From assembly GCA_963969495.1 (NCBI GenBank), contig OZ018320.1, forward strand, positions 73,390,245 through 73,454,244: DNA of 64,000 nt, given 5' to 3'. Below the pieces are notes generated by a model that was not told the DNA's origin, did no database searches, and saw only the letters and a program-made list of their open reading frames with translations. The translations under genes were made by a program, and so were the position numbers. The stretch comes from Ceratothoa steindachneri (Eukaryota; Arthropoda; Malacostraca; Isopoda; Cymothoidae). Shown here in pieces: positions 20,957 through 30,874 of the stretch (its first letter is position 1; the number at the start of each line of letters is the position of its first letter).

Positions 20957-21817
20957 CAATGGCTCTCGCTGCATCCGCAGCCTATCTCGATGGTGGCAAT
21001 GCCGCTGAGAGACGCCAGTCACACACAAAGCCCTTTAGGATTAGGGCTAGGAAACTCCTTCGAGAGCTCAGTGTAGCTTTCGGGTCGGTGGCGCCTCTGG
21101 TTCGGCCCAGGACGCCACCCTGGAGGGTACCACCTTTGACTATTTGTTGCCACGCCTCTGCTCCCAAAGCTTCTCCACATACCCTGGTTCGCAGTATTCG
21201 TGACGCCATGGCTGTCGCGAGCCGAGTAGATGTCGAGATTCTCTTCTGCTGGGTTCCTGGAATTGCGAGAATGAGCACGCCAAAGAGTCCGCGAGGACTG
21301 TGCGACCAAACCAGCGTTTCGCTCTTCCTCACACCCACTACACACTTAAAACCAATAAACTAATCAATTACACCCACTACATGGCAAGAGTCTGCTTGGC
21401 AAAGAAGATGGGAGACATACGATAGGAACTTAAGTTAAGTGCCATTGTACCATGACTGTTCCCATGGACCTACCCCCTCTAATGCCGCGACGGCTTCAGT
21501 TTGCTTTCTGTCGCCTCCGAATTGGACGCACCGCCATTTTATGGAGCGCTTGTTATCTGATTTTTTTTGGAGGAGGGTGGCCTCCTCCATTTTATTTGAC
21601 TCTCTTTGGTGTTGGTTGCATGTTCTTGCGCCAGGGTAGACGCGTGCCTTCCCCGACGCCGGAGCGTGCTTCCTTCTTGCTTTTTTTTTGCTTCATGTTT
21701 TGTTTTTCTTTATTTGGTTTGGTTAGGTTAATTTTAAAGTAACCTAGTACTAAGATGAATTTTTAACTGCGGTGACCTATACCCTTGAAGGAGGTCGCCA
21801 AATGAGCACTTAAAAAA
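20957..21817 (+). mobile_element. Family 1 5'-truncated, internally deleted copy
   Basis: Starts at the end of RT (GCTGCATCCGCAGCCTATCTCGATGG), loses most of RNase H (jump near 21174 from ASAPKA to the SPHTLVR position), keeps FCWVPG and the C-terminal region, and ends with the 3'UTR (CCTAGTACTAAG), terminal hairpin and six A. Confidence 0.8.
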
Positions 21818-21984
21818 TGTACACTGGAGTGTGGTGTGATCGAATTTTGTAAGGATGTGGGTTGCTCATTTGGGTCCTCTCAGGCACCTAAGCGTGTCTA
21901 TTATTTGTTTACTTGTGAGTTATGATTTTTTGCTTATTTATTTATAGTTTATTAGGTTTTTATATATATATTGTCAAATTTTCA

Positions 21985-22062
21985 TTTCTTAGGTTTTTTT
22001 TGGTTGCTGTACCCTCGTTGGTGGCAGTCAGATGAGCGCGTGAATTTATTATTTTTTTAATG
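21985..22062 (+). mobile_element. Diverged Family 1-like 3' terminus (type 2)
   Basis: GCTGTACCCTCGTTGGTGGCAGTCAGATGAGCGCGTGAA followed by an AT tail resembles the ends at 27205 and 34365. The arrangement (stem then CAGAnGAG then A/T tail) parallels the main Family 1 terminus but the stem sequence differs. It ends about 40 nt before the host exon at 22105. Confidence 0.45.
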
Positions 22063-22104
22063 GTAATAAAGGCAGTAGCCCTAAAGGCAATCGCTCGCCC
22101 TCAG

Positions 22105-22287
22105 GTCGCATAAGAAGAAGCAAAGTAAACACCACACTTCTCATCGGGACAAGGATAAAGGTCGGAAGAAGAAGCATAAGAAACACCGTAGTCCTTCCTT
22201 GGTATCGTCTTTGCCCTCTTCCGAGTCTTCCTCGCCCTCCACGCCCTCCACATTGCCGTCGGAGTCTGACATGGACGTCCAAGTCAT
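22105..22287 (+). CDS. RS-rich host protein, Lys/His-rich and Ser-rich exon
   Basis: 183-nt exon between CTCGCCCTCAG and AT|GTAAGT. The split codon AG+G gives Arg; 60 codons follow. It begins SHKKKQSKHHTSHRDKDKGR, continues with KKKHKKHRS, and ends in a Ser/Pro stretch (SSESSSPSTPSTLPSESD) before MDVQV. The basic Lys/His block continues the RS domain of the previous exon; the acidic Ser cluster resembles casein-kinase-type sites. Phase 2 on both sides. Previous intron (18877-22104) contains a 3'-end Family 1 copy and a dispersed repeat; the next intron is 7.5 kb. Confidence 0.8.
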
Positions 22288-24189
22288 GTAAGTCGCTCTT
22301 CTTCACTACCCCCCCTCCCCCCATCCCGCGCTTTCTCGCCCTCGGCTACCAATTCAACCATCTCGCATTATGAACAATGATCAAAAATATTATTAGGGTA
22401 ATTGGTGGAGTGCCTCACTCCTACCATATTCTTATTCACATCCACCATTGCTAAAAACTGCGACCGACAATGACGTCCGGGCTATGGTCAAACTTGATTC
22501 CTATTTTAAAGGAACCGAGAAAACAAAGGCTGAGGGGCGTCAGGTATAGCTTGTCTTTATTTATCTAGAGTAGCATATGATCGTGTAATAGAGAATTGAT
22601 ATGTGGCAATTTCTAAGTATGTGTGGTTATGGGTGATAGTGTGGCATGGTTTTTATAATGTTGAAAGTATGGCGTGCGTTCTGGACTAAAAGATTGCCTG
22701 AATAAGTGGGATGTTGTGTTATGTCGCTATGGTTCTTTAGTATCTCTATGGATGGTGTGCTAAGAGAAGTAAGCTAAGGAGCGATGGACAGGGATGTGAG
22801 ATTTGTGAGGATGGATGTTGTCTCTGTATTGAGGTATGCTGATGACTTCACACCCACGCTTCAACAAAATACTACACTACGCACATGCGCAAAACAGAAA
22901 CAAAAAGCACGATGGTGCTGGTGGCGGCCTAATGAGTGTATTAGGTAAGACATTCTCTTTAATACCGGTTCCAGTGCCTGCATGATGACCGGCTATATAT
23001 ATCTTCCACACATTTTCACTTCCTCCAACTTCACCACTTTCCTTACAGATATATCCTTACTAACTTTCTGCATGATTTGGCCTCGTTGGTATTGCGCTTT
23101 AAATTCGAGGAAGGGGGTGGGGGGACACATCACGACCAAACTCTTTGGGCACATCAAAAAAGCTAACATCACAGCTACATCCCGCCTCCTTCCCACCAAA
23201 TTATGAAGCAGTGTTGGAACGTAAAATAATATCACCTTATTCTCGGAGAAGTAAATTCCCATGGCCCCTCCTGGTTCGAGTTCCAGAACAAAAACACTAG
23301 GACACATAACATAACAGAAGGCCCAAACCTTTCAACGCCGGTCGAAGGGGTCAGAGTTCGTCTGCCCTCTGGGAGTTATTGGTAACCTTGAACGCCTACA
23401 CCCAAGGTACTTCATCAGACTCATTAAATCACTACAAATCGTCCTCGAAAGACCCATATCTCCATAAATCCCATATACTCAGTCATAGCTGACTGTAGGC
23501 TTTTCATCAACTACACGAAAACACTCGCAAGACCTATTCATTGCTCACCTTAACATACCACAGCAGGTAACAAATACAGAGGTTAAAAAAAACCCACTAC
23601 AATCAAAAGTTTTCCCAAGAGATTAAACAACTCAACCAGATGCAACATACGTAAATGACCATGAATTCAAGACAACACCAGTAGCATCAATAGTCAAACA
23701 CTAATCCGCCAACAACATAATCCACCCTGACAGACTAACTATGGAACAGACTGCATGAAATTTTGATAAAAGATCAGGTAACAGGTAAATTATTAATTCA
23801 AAAGATGTTGAACAAGGCACACATGAAAACATGTACTCAGGCGCAAACACTGTAAAATTAGCAACAGACCTATAAACACGTTTGTTTTCGCTCACAATAG
23901 ATCATGCCCTCCCCCTCCCCATCAACTCTGGCCGTGCCACCATATCAATTATAGTTGAAGCACCTGAGTCCATAAAGAGCATTGATGCACTCAATAAACT
24001 CTCAACATGCTCATCCTAAAGCCAAACAAATCAGCCACGAACTCAGCATATCGTCTTACTCCCCTCTGGAACTCAACAAGATCAACCCATACATCGCATC
24101 CAACTCTGTCCAACTGTCACCGAACTTAGCACATTTACCCAGCTCATTCAATCAGCTCACACACACACACACACGCGCGCACAAAACAT
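22288..24189. other. Host intron with faint coding remnants
   Basis: Two weak signals: an open stretch ending KTKAEGRQ before a GT at about 22550, without an upstream acceptor, and an RT-like RYADDF peptide near 22836-22853. The rest, including 23340-23900, shows nothing I can assign. Confidence 0.35.
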
Positions 24190-24400
24190 GCAAAGCCTTC
24201 GACACTGTAGCCAGACAATTTTCAACTGTTGATATCAGCTATGCAAATGACATCACCATCCTCGCTCTAGACGCTAGTGATGCAAGACTCAAACAATGAC
24301 TGCAACACAACTTATTGACTGGCTCTCCGTCAAAATTCTCTTACCCTATTCACAACCCCCAAACTGGAGTACAACAAAGACCCCTCATCACCCTATCAAA
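24190..24400 (+). mobile_element. RT fragment of another non-LTR family
   Basis: Reads CKAFDTVARQ then SYANDITILALDASDARLKQ, recognisable as RT motif A (SKAFDTV) joined to motif C (YADDITIL, here with Asn for the first Asp). The intervening RT is deleted. Preceded by a (CA)n/(CG)n tract at 24160-24180. Confidence 0.5.
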
Positions 24401-24409
24401 CCCCTGCAG

Positions 24410-25178
24410 GGTGGTACCCTGTGTAGCCTGTTAAACTTGGTACCTGGAGGACCTGCACATCCTCTTTGCCAGACTGCAAATTAGGAAGCCCCATCACTGG
24501 ATTAATGTGAACTATCTGATGGGGCCTGGGAAAGTTGCTAGTGCGCTTTCCCCTAGCTCCCTCTCAGTGCTACTTCATCTTTATTTAATTATTATTAGTA
24601 GGAGTAGTATTGCTTTTTATTTACTAGTGCTATTATTTATTATTATTGTGTAATATTATGTATTATTAGTATTACTTATCATTATTATTTATTATTATTA
24701 CGATTATCCCTTCAACCTCTTGTCTACCTGCACTTTGTACAAAGACGACTACTCTCACCTGAAAGCTCAGTCCGGTAACCATGATGCCTTGAAAGACCCT
24801 GGCATCACTTAGCCCCAGGGTATGATAATAATAGGTACTCACCCGCCCTACTCTTTAGTGGACCGGCCTCTCTCTAGTTTTCTTTAGTACATACCCACCT
24901 ACCCCTTTCCAAACTTGCTCTTGTATCCACAGAGGTTCTGCCTGCCCGGTGCACTTTCGTCCTCTTATGGGTCCTTAGCTGAGTGGCAGTGTATATAGTG
25001 CATTGCCTGCTGCGAGGGCGAAAAGCCCGCTGGCCAAGGCAAGTATTAGGCACGCGATGTGCTGGACCTTCGACTCTGCTCACCTTCCTCCAGTAAACTT
25101 ATAAGGTGGCTACGACGGCACCATCCTTTATGGTTAAAGTTCCAGGACAATTTCCCCTAAATGGTGGGCCGGGTTGGC
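24410..25178 (+). repeat. Unassigned dispersed repeat, copy 2
   Basis: Partner of 20130-20955. Boundaries: GGGTGGTACCCTGTGTAGCCTGTTAAA at the left and CCTAAATGGTGGGCCGGG at the right. The middle carries an extra block (24860-24890, 24970-25030) absent from copy 1. Confidence 0.65.
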
Positions 25179-25254
25179 AAAGCCCTTCTTAACTGGACCC
25201 TTTGTCCGAGTATGTGTAAATGATCACATTCTGGAACTTTTTTTTATCCTATGA

Positions 25255-25630
25255 ATCAGACAATGGAGAGGAAGAGTTCCTCTCCCTCTGCGAGGGCTCA
25301 GTAGACGGACGTGTTCGTTGCCGTTTCGGCAAGCAACCAGACTAAGATCGGCGCGTCCTGCCCCGGGGCACCTTCCGGTGTGGAGGTCCAGCCAAAGACC
25401 AAAGCCGCAAGTGCGCTGAGCGGAGTCTCGATTACGTCGGGGCCCCTCATTGAGAGACTACCTGGCTTCAAACGCTCTCTCTATTCGCTCCACACATGTC
25501 AGCCTGTCGTTCATCAGAGGAGAGTATTAGTTAGCTTGCTAGGTAGAGATCTGAAGGAGGCTACTGGCGAATCCGCTAAGTGTCCTTCGGGCAGTTAATG
25601 GTTCGCCGGTGAGTGTGAAACCGTCATCAG
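25255..25630 (+). mobile_element. Family 1 Gag fragment
   Basis: Reads VSASNQTKIGASCPGAPSGV and ITSGPLIERLPGFKRSL, matching Gag before the knuckles in copies at 7.8 and 32.8 kb, with a deletion near 25560. Follows dispersed repeat copy 2. Confidence 0.65.
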
Positions 25631-25914
25631 CTCACCTCTACCCACCAAACAATCCTCATAGATAACACACTGGTTCCACCCAAGACCCTAACGACACCAT
25701 TCTACCAGATTTGTATCCAGAAGAAACTCCCACATCTCACGCCCCCCTTCCCCCTCTCCCCCTGGAGAGAGATCGCTGTCGTCGTCCCCCCCAAATCAAA
25801 CATTCAAATACCGCAATGGTTAGACCGATACAGAGATCCCCCGTTGTCACCAGGAACCAGAAACACTTCAACGCATTCACAGTATTAACAACACAACCAC
25901 AACTCGGACAAAAC

Positions 25915-26096
25915 CTGCAGATACACCGCTTGCTGGATTTCTTGGAGAACCCGTCCAGTCGGCGGAATTCATCGAAATTTCTTGCCACCTTCTTTACCAC
26001 CCGGGCAAGACCCCACAACTATGCCACCTTAATTAAGGAGTCCTACAAGGATCCATACTGTCCCCTTCCCTGTTCAACCTCTTCCTCCAAGACCCC
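25915..26096 (+). mobile_element. RT fragment of another non-LTR family
   Basis: In one frame GVLQGSILSPSLFNLFLQD is visible at about 26038-26095, a clear RT motif B (GVPQGSxLSPxLFN). It is preceded by residues consistent with the segment before motif B. The region after 26097 is unrelated. Confidence 0.55.
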
Positions 26097-26744
26097 GCGG
26101 GGGGGGATTGGTGGGAGGTTGACCACCGATCCTCACTCATTTAAGATTCCTTTTATTTCTCAGGTGAATCTACTGATTAACGTGGATTCCGAACCTCGGG
26201 TATCTTCAGCATATGGCAGCCGCCGTGAAGTTGACCCGAATCGGGACTACATCCGATGTGGTTTAACTTCGCTGCATTCAGAAGCAACATTACACAACCA
26301 TGTCTTAAATCACAACGCATGCCATACCACTCAGTTCGGCTATATTTTCAACCCCCCTGGCCCCAATCATGCCTTAATTCAAAAACGTTCTCTTCACATC
26401 ATCCAATATTTTGCCACTTACTCCATACATTCTTAGTACCTACCATAATAATCTATCTAATAATCATACAATTTTTCCAGATCTATGAATCCACCATACA
26501 CTTCACACCTCGTATCCCCTGGTTTTTGAGCTAGCTGTCTCAGTGTAATTATTTAACACACACACACACATTACCATCCCGAACCCCCGCCTTTTCATCC
26601 ATCATGAATTCCTGTTATCCTTCCACTAGTCTTATCCACCTGTAGTTATTGCCTTCACCTCTATTCTATACCCTTACACAACGACACTATTATTGCACTC
26701 TTCCGCTTACAAATGCCTTATTACACAGCTGTCAGACCCATTCC

Positions 26745-27160
26745 TTAACACCACCATTTTTTAGTATCTCGGTGACTATCTAATCCACTCCATCGGCCTA
26801 CCATCAACTGATACTCATTTCTAATTCCTTCCACCACTCGTCCCAAGTCACCCCACAACCCCTCTCTTTCAGCTTCGCTTCTATCATTACAGTGCCCATA
26901 CACTACAACCACGTACAGTTTCACTCTTGAAAATCTCGACTTTACCCACAATTCTCGAGCTCACTCATTCATACCCTACCAATGCGCACTCCTCATTCAA
27001 AAGCACAGCCACACCTCTATTCCTACTTCCCTGATCCACACTTGATCGCCCTCCTTTCATTCCCTCCCACACAAACTCTTCATTCCCATTCATATTTGTC
27101 TCACATCAAGCAAGCATCTGCAATATCCCTGTTTTTAAAGATATCGACTACCACTTCCCT
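26745..27160 (-). mobile_element. RTE-like endonuclease fragment
   Basis: On the minus strand RGVAVLLNEECALVGYE is followed by WVKSRFSRVKLYVVVVYGHC and NDRSEAEREGLWGDLGRVVEG. This is the central part of the RTE/craniofacial-type EEP endonuclease (GVxILLN, VKLxVVxxYxP, SExEKxxFWxDL) common in arthropod genomes. The GDFN and SDH motifs are not included. Several stops. Confidence 0.65.
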
Positions 27161-27199
27161 TTTTCCAACCTCACATTCTACACAAACACTCGATTTTCA

Positions 27200-27252
27200 C
27201 GCGGCTGTACCCTCGCTAGCGGCTGCCAGAAGAGAATGTAAAATTTTAAAAA
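27200..27252 (+). mobile_element. Diverged Family 1-like 3' terminus (type 2)
   Basis: GCGGCTGTACCCTCGCTAGCGGCTGCCAGAAGAG then AATGTAAAATTTTAAAAA. Same layout as 21985 and 34365. Contains a GCGGCTG...CAGCCGC-like inverted arrangement (CTAGCGG). Confidence 0.45.
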
Positions 27253-27985
27253 TTCTTGGTTGACGCATTGACGCTGTTCAGCACTGGACGAGGGCCGCGA
27301 CGCTCGCTCATTACCGTAATTGCTTATCGCGTTCGTGGGATTTCCTGGGCCCTGCATCCCAGTGATGCTGATTAGTTTGTTAACCGAACAGTGCTACAAT
27401 CAATCATCCAATTGGCCGAAATAAATCCTTTTTTATAGTAGTATGAGAAAACAAATGATATCTGGGGGCCAAAGCAACTTACATAAATTATATCGTTTAC
27501 CAATTTTGACAGGGCTTTGGTGCCAATGGTGTTAAAATATCGTCTCTCTTGGTCACCGGTTTGAGCCATCTGATGTATAAAGTGAGGACAATCGATTTTT
27601 GTGACCCCATAAAAGATGAATTGGTTTAGTGTCTTAAGAAATGAGCTTGGCCGAGGGATAAGTGAGTGATATTGTGTATGAAGTGAGTCTGTGATGAGGG
27701 TGTGGTTGGTGTCTTTTGCCCAGGAATAAACGTGACTAGATGAAATACCTCATAATGTATTGCTCCATCGTCATGAAGAGGGAGGGGAGGGCTACATATA
27801 GAGGTAGTAATGCGTAGACCCCACTTCGTGAGAAAACGGTGAATGTCGACTCATTTAAGGGGCAGAATAACTGGAGATGGGCAAGAGAAAAGTAGATCAC
27901 GTTTGCGTGCTGAAGGAGGCGACACTTGTAGGTTGTTTTTAAAGTAATGGGAAACTTCGTAGAAGAGCGTCAATGAGAAGTTAGA
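27253..27985. other. Host intron, unassigned
   Basis: No recognised feature. A TTTTGACAGGGCTTT string near 27505 mimics the final-exon acceptor but has no coding continuation. Confidence 0.35.
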
Positions 27986-27989
27986 ATTT

Positions 27990-28058
27990 AGCAGGGGTCC
28001 TTGGGTCTTTAATATTACTCGCATCCTAGTCCTGTGGCGCTTGGGTCTTTAATATTAC
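27990..28058 (+). repeat. 42-bp minisatellite, left part
   Basis: About 1.6 units of the repeat GGTCTTTAATATTACTCGCAT... whose main block lies at 29072-29416. A Family 1 copy separates the two parts. Confidence 0.8.
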
Positions 28059-28167
28059 GATTAGCTCTCCGGGCTGCTTGGCAAAGAAGATGGGAGACGG
28101 TCGAAGGGAACTTAAAGTTGCGTGCCATTGCGCCGCGACTGTTCCCATGGACCTGCCCCCTATTGCC

Positions 28168-28413
28168 CCCTTTATTTAAGGTTCCTTTTTTTGTTATTGT
28201 TTTGTTTGTAGGTTGCACTCTCCTGCACCGGGGTGAGGGGGACCTCTCCCCGCTGCCGGAGATTGCTTCGATTGTTAAGTTTTTCCAATTTATATCATTG
28301 TTAAGTTTTCATATTTTTACTTTAAAGTAGCCTAGTTCTAGGCTGTCGTGTTTTTCGGCGACTTATGCCCAAGTGGGTAGTTGCCAGATGGGCTCCATAA
28401 AAAAATAAAAAAA
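28168..28413 (+). mobile_element. Family 1 3'-end insertion nested in another copy, with target duplication
   Basis: 246 nt from CCCTTTATTTAAGG through the 3'UTR to an A-rich tail. Flanked by TGCCCCCTATTGCC (28154-28167) and TGCCCCCTTATTGCC (28414-28428), a target duplication with one indel. 3'UTR is the copy B variant (GGTTGCACTCTCCTGCACCG). Confidence 0.85.
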
Positions 28414-28623
28414 TGCCCCCTTATTGCCGCGAGGGCTTCAGGTTGCTCTCTGTCGTCTCCGAATTGAACACACTCACGGGACGCACCGCCATTTGATGGA
28501 GCGCTCGCCTTTGCCCTACTGTGAAGACTGCGTTGTTCCCCAGACTGTTCGGCACATTCTTGTTGAATGTCCCAGTGTGGGCGATCTTCGCGCACATTAC
28601 CTGTCCCGGTACCGGGATGGGCG

Positions 28624-28772
28624 GGGTCGCTACCGCCTGTCCCTTGTACTCGGGACGGGTGGGGTCGCTACCGCCTGTCCCTTGTACTCGGGACGGGTGG
28701 GGTCGCTACCGCCTGTCCCTTGTACTCGGGACGGGTGGGGTCGCTACCGCCTGTCCCTTGTACTCGGGACGG
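28624..28772 (+). repeat. 38-bp tandem repeat, four units
   Basis: Unit begins GGGGTCGCTACCGCCTGTCC and ends CTCGGGAC. It amplifies the ORF2 C-terminal segment that is single-copy in A and B. 38 is not a multiple of three, so each unit shifts the frame. Confidence 0.9.
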
Positions 28773-29071
28773 CTTCGTGCACATTGACTGGTGGACTTAC
28801 CGACTTTAGGGGGGAGGGGGGCATTCTCCCCTTTATTTAACTATTTGTTTTTCGTGTTTTTTTATTTGTGTAGGTCGCACGTTTCTGCGCCGGGAACCTA
28901 CCCCCGACGCTGGAGCTTGCTTCCTGCCTTCTTCCTTTTTTTATTTTATTGTTGGGGTTTTTTTGCATGTTATTTTAAAGTAGCCTAGTACTAGGCAGTG
29001 GTGAATACGGCGACTTATGCCCAAGTAGGCTGTCGCCAGATGAGCTCTTATTTTTTTTTTTTTTAAATCAC

Positions 29072-29416
29072 AATTCTGTGGCACTTGGGTCTTTAATATT
29101 ACTCGCATCTTATAATCCTGTGGTGCTTGGGTCTTTAATATTACTTGCATCTTATAGTCCTGTGGTACCTGGGTCTCTAATATTACTCGCATCTCATAGT
29201 CCTGTGGCTCTTGGGTCTTTAATATTACTCACATCTTATTGTCCTGTGGCTCTTGGGTCTTTAATATTACTCACATCTTATTGTCCTGTGGCGCTTGGGT
29301 CTTTAATATTACTTGCATCTTATAGGTCTATGGTGCCTGGGTCTCTAATATTACTCGCATCTTATAGTCCTGTGGCTCTTGGGTCTTTAATATTACTCAC
29401 ATCTTATAGTCCTGTA
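29072..29416 (+). repeat. 42-bp minisatellite, main block (about eight units)
   Basis: Units read CCTGTGGCGCTTGGGTCTTT followed by AATATTACTCGCATCTTATAGT with a few substitutions. Because 42 is a multiple of three, a 114-codon frame stays open through it; that frame is a repeat artefact, not a gene. Confidence 0.95.
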
Positions 29417-29809
29417 TGTTGAAAGAAGCGATGGGAGAGAAGCAAGAATGCAGCAGAGAAGTGATGGACCCTCACTTGACTAGTGGCTTTGCTATCCTCT
29501 TGAGCAGCCCTGGTGAGAGACCAGCGATTATGACTCGAGTGCTTGCCGAACTCATTTTTGGTTGTGCATGAAAGGTGATAGTTGAAAATGGGTTTCTAGA
29601 TTGGAATAAAAAAACATTTGCTAGCATATTTTAATCCATTGTAATTTTATCCTTTTCTTGAACTGTAAGTTGTTTTAAGTAGGCAGTTTTCGTGTTTCTT
29701 TTATTCCACATTGCTTTGTAAAGGGGAAAGTTAAAGCAGATGTTGTTTTTTTTATAAACCCATCCGTTCTTGTGACAAATCTTATCGCCCTTGTTACCGT
29801 TGTTTTCAG
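29417..29809. other. Host intron before the 29810 exon
   Basis: Unique-looking sequence ending in the TTGTTTTCAG acceptor. Confidence 0.4.
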
Positions 29810-29908
29810 AGAGTCGGATGAAATTAAACGGAGTTCTCGAGGTTCGAGTATCGTGAGTCTGCCACCGACTGCGAGCGTCTCTCGTCATTCGGATCTGAAG
29901 AAAACCCA
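29810..29908 (+). CDS. RS-rich host protein, exon 6 of those visible
   Basis: 99-nt exon after TTGTTACCGTTGTTTTCAG and before a GTAAGT donor. The split codon AT+A gives Ile; 32 codons follow (ESDEIKRSSRGSSIVSLPPT and on), ending in phase 2 (CA). It is separated from the next exon by only 82 nt, the single small intron of the gene, which would be spliced by intron definition. The alternative acceptor 2 nt downstream would break the frame. Composition is Ser-rich and polar. Confidence 0.75.
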
Positions 29909-29990
29909 GTAAGTCTGTTTCCATCTTGAGGGAAACTACTGCATTATTCTAGGAATCAAACTAGTATTCTGTGTATCTTCGTTTCTGCAG

Positions 29991-30237
29991 CTCTAATGTT
30001 CTTGCTGAAGTGGAAGAAGCGCCCAAGAGAGGAACCAACGGTGATGAATGTATTAGTCAGGGTGAAGAAACTTCGAGTGGAACATCGGCAGCCATTTCGC
30101 TTCAGACCCACAAATATTCGCGCGCCTTCATCTCTGCCATGGAAAGTTCTAACTCTTCTGACGGGGCAGCGCCAACGGTCGAGAAGAAGCCTCTCTTCGA
30201 TCCTAATGCTAGCAACGCCATGGCTAAGATTGCACAG
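29991..30237 (+). CDS. RS-rich host protein, exon 7 of those visible
   Basis: 247-nt exon after GTATCTTCGTTTCTGCAG and before CACAG|GTATTT. The split codon CA+C gives His; 82 codons follow without a stop (SNVLAEVEEAPKRGTNGDEC at the start; KKPLFDPNASNAMAKIAQ at the end). It is acidic to neutral, unlike the basic RS exons. The last 20 residues read like the start of an amphipathic helix that continues into the final exon. Phase 0 at the end matches the next exon. Confidence 0.8.
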
Positions 30238-30870
30238 GTATTTCCACACAAAAGTTTCATGCAAATCCATTCAGGGATGGAAGTCATCATCATAACCTCA
30301 GGGCACATTTAAAAACTATACTGTTTGAAGGTTCCATTAGTAATGACAACTAGGGCGTGGGGAATCTATCCTTCGAGTTGTAGAACTCTAAGCCCCCTAC
30401 CCACACATCCTTCTCAAGTATATCTATCATACAAGAGTCTCTCCACTTGTTTGTGACTTTCCTCTTTCGCAGACACACACGAAATTTATCTATCTTTTAT
30501 ATCCCCTGACCCGCCTTTCTTCTGTCCTATTCAGACCATCGTTTACCTTTTTCAATTATCTCTAACACGTCAACTATAACAACGAAACCCGAGAAATCGC
30601 CCAGCAAATCAAAACGTTGAATACACACATTACACAACATATTAACTCCCAGAAAACGGACAACTGAAAGAATATACATCGAGAGCAAGAACAATAAACC
30701 TGGCAATCAAACAAATCACTGTACAATAACCACGCGAAAAGCTGAAAATCATAACTATTTTGACCTAGGATGTTGGGAAGCATTGCTGCATGGAACTTAA
30801 AACTTTTTGCCTTGAAATATGCCAAAAGCACCAGTTTTGGGTTGGAGCTGGTCGCCTGAGAAACCATATC
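30238..30870. other. Host intron, unassigned
   Basis: AT- and CA-rich sequence with no recognised repeat. Ends where Family 1 EN-RT linker similarity begins. Confidence 0.35.
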
Positions 30871-30874
30871 AGTC

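Larger units (their letters stand above)
28059..29067 (+). mobile_element. Family 1 5'-truncated copy inserted in a minisatellite
   Basis: Starts near CTGCTTGGCAAAGAAGATGGGAG (between RNase H and the C-terminal motif), interrupted by a second insertion at 28168-28413, then continues PRGLQVALCRLRIEHTHGTH and PYCEDCVVPQTVRHILVECP, a 38-bp tandem expansion, 3'UTR with GCCTAGTACTAGGC and hairpin, and a T-rich tail ending AAA (29049-29067). C-terminal Cys/His motif intact. Confidence 0.85.

Noticed and set aside
23262..23290. GGTTCGAGTTCC, a perfect B-box-like motif
   Set aside because: No A-box at the right distance and no cloverleaf; isolated match.
27505..27545. TTTTGACAGGGCTTT resembling the terminal-exon acceptor
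   Set aside because: Sequence after it does not match the terminal exon and hits stops; resemblance is limited to the splice site.
28624..28772. Regular repeats reminiscent of CRISPR
   Set aside because: Direct tandem units without spacers, in a eukaryotic retrotransposon ORF.
29078..29422. 114-codon frame with a 14-residue period
   Set aside because: Exactly follows the 42-bp minisatellite; open only because the unit is a multiple of three and lacks stops.
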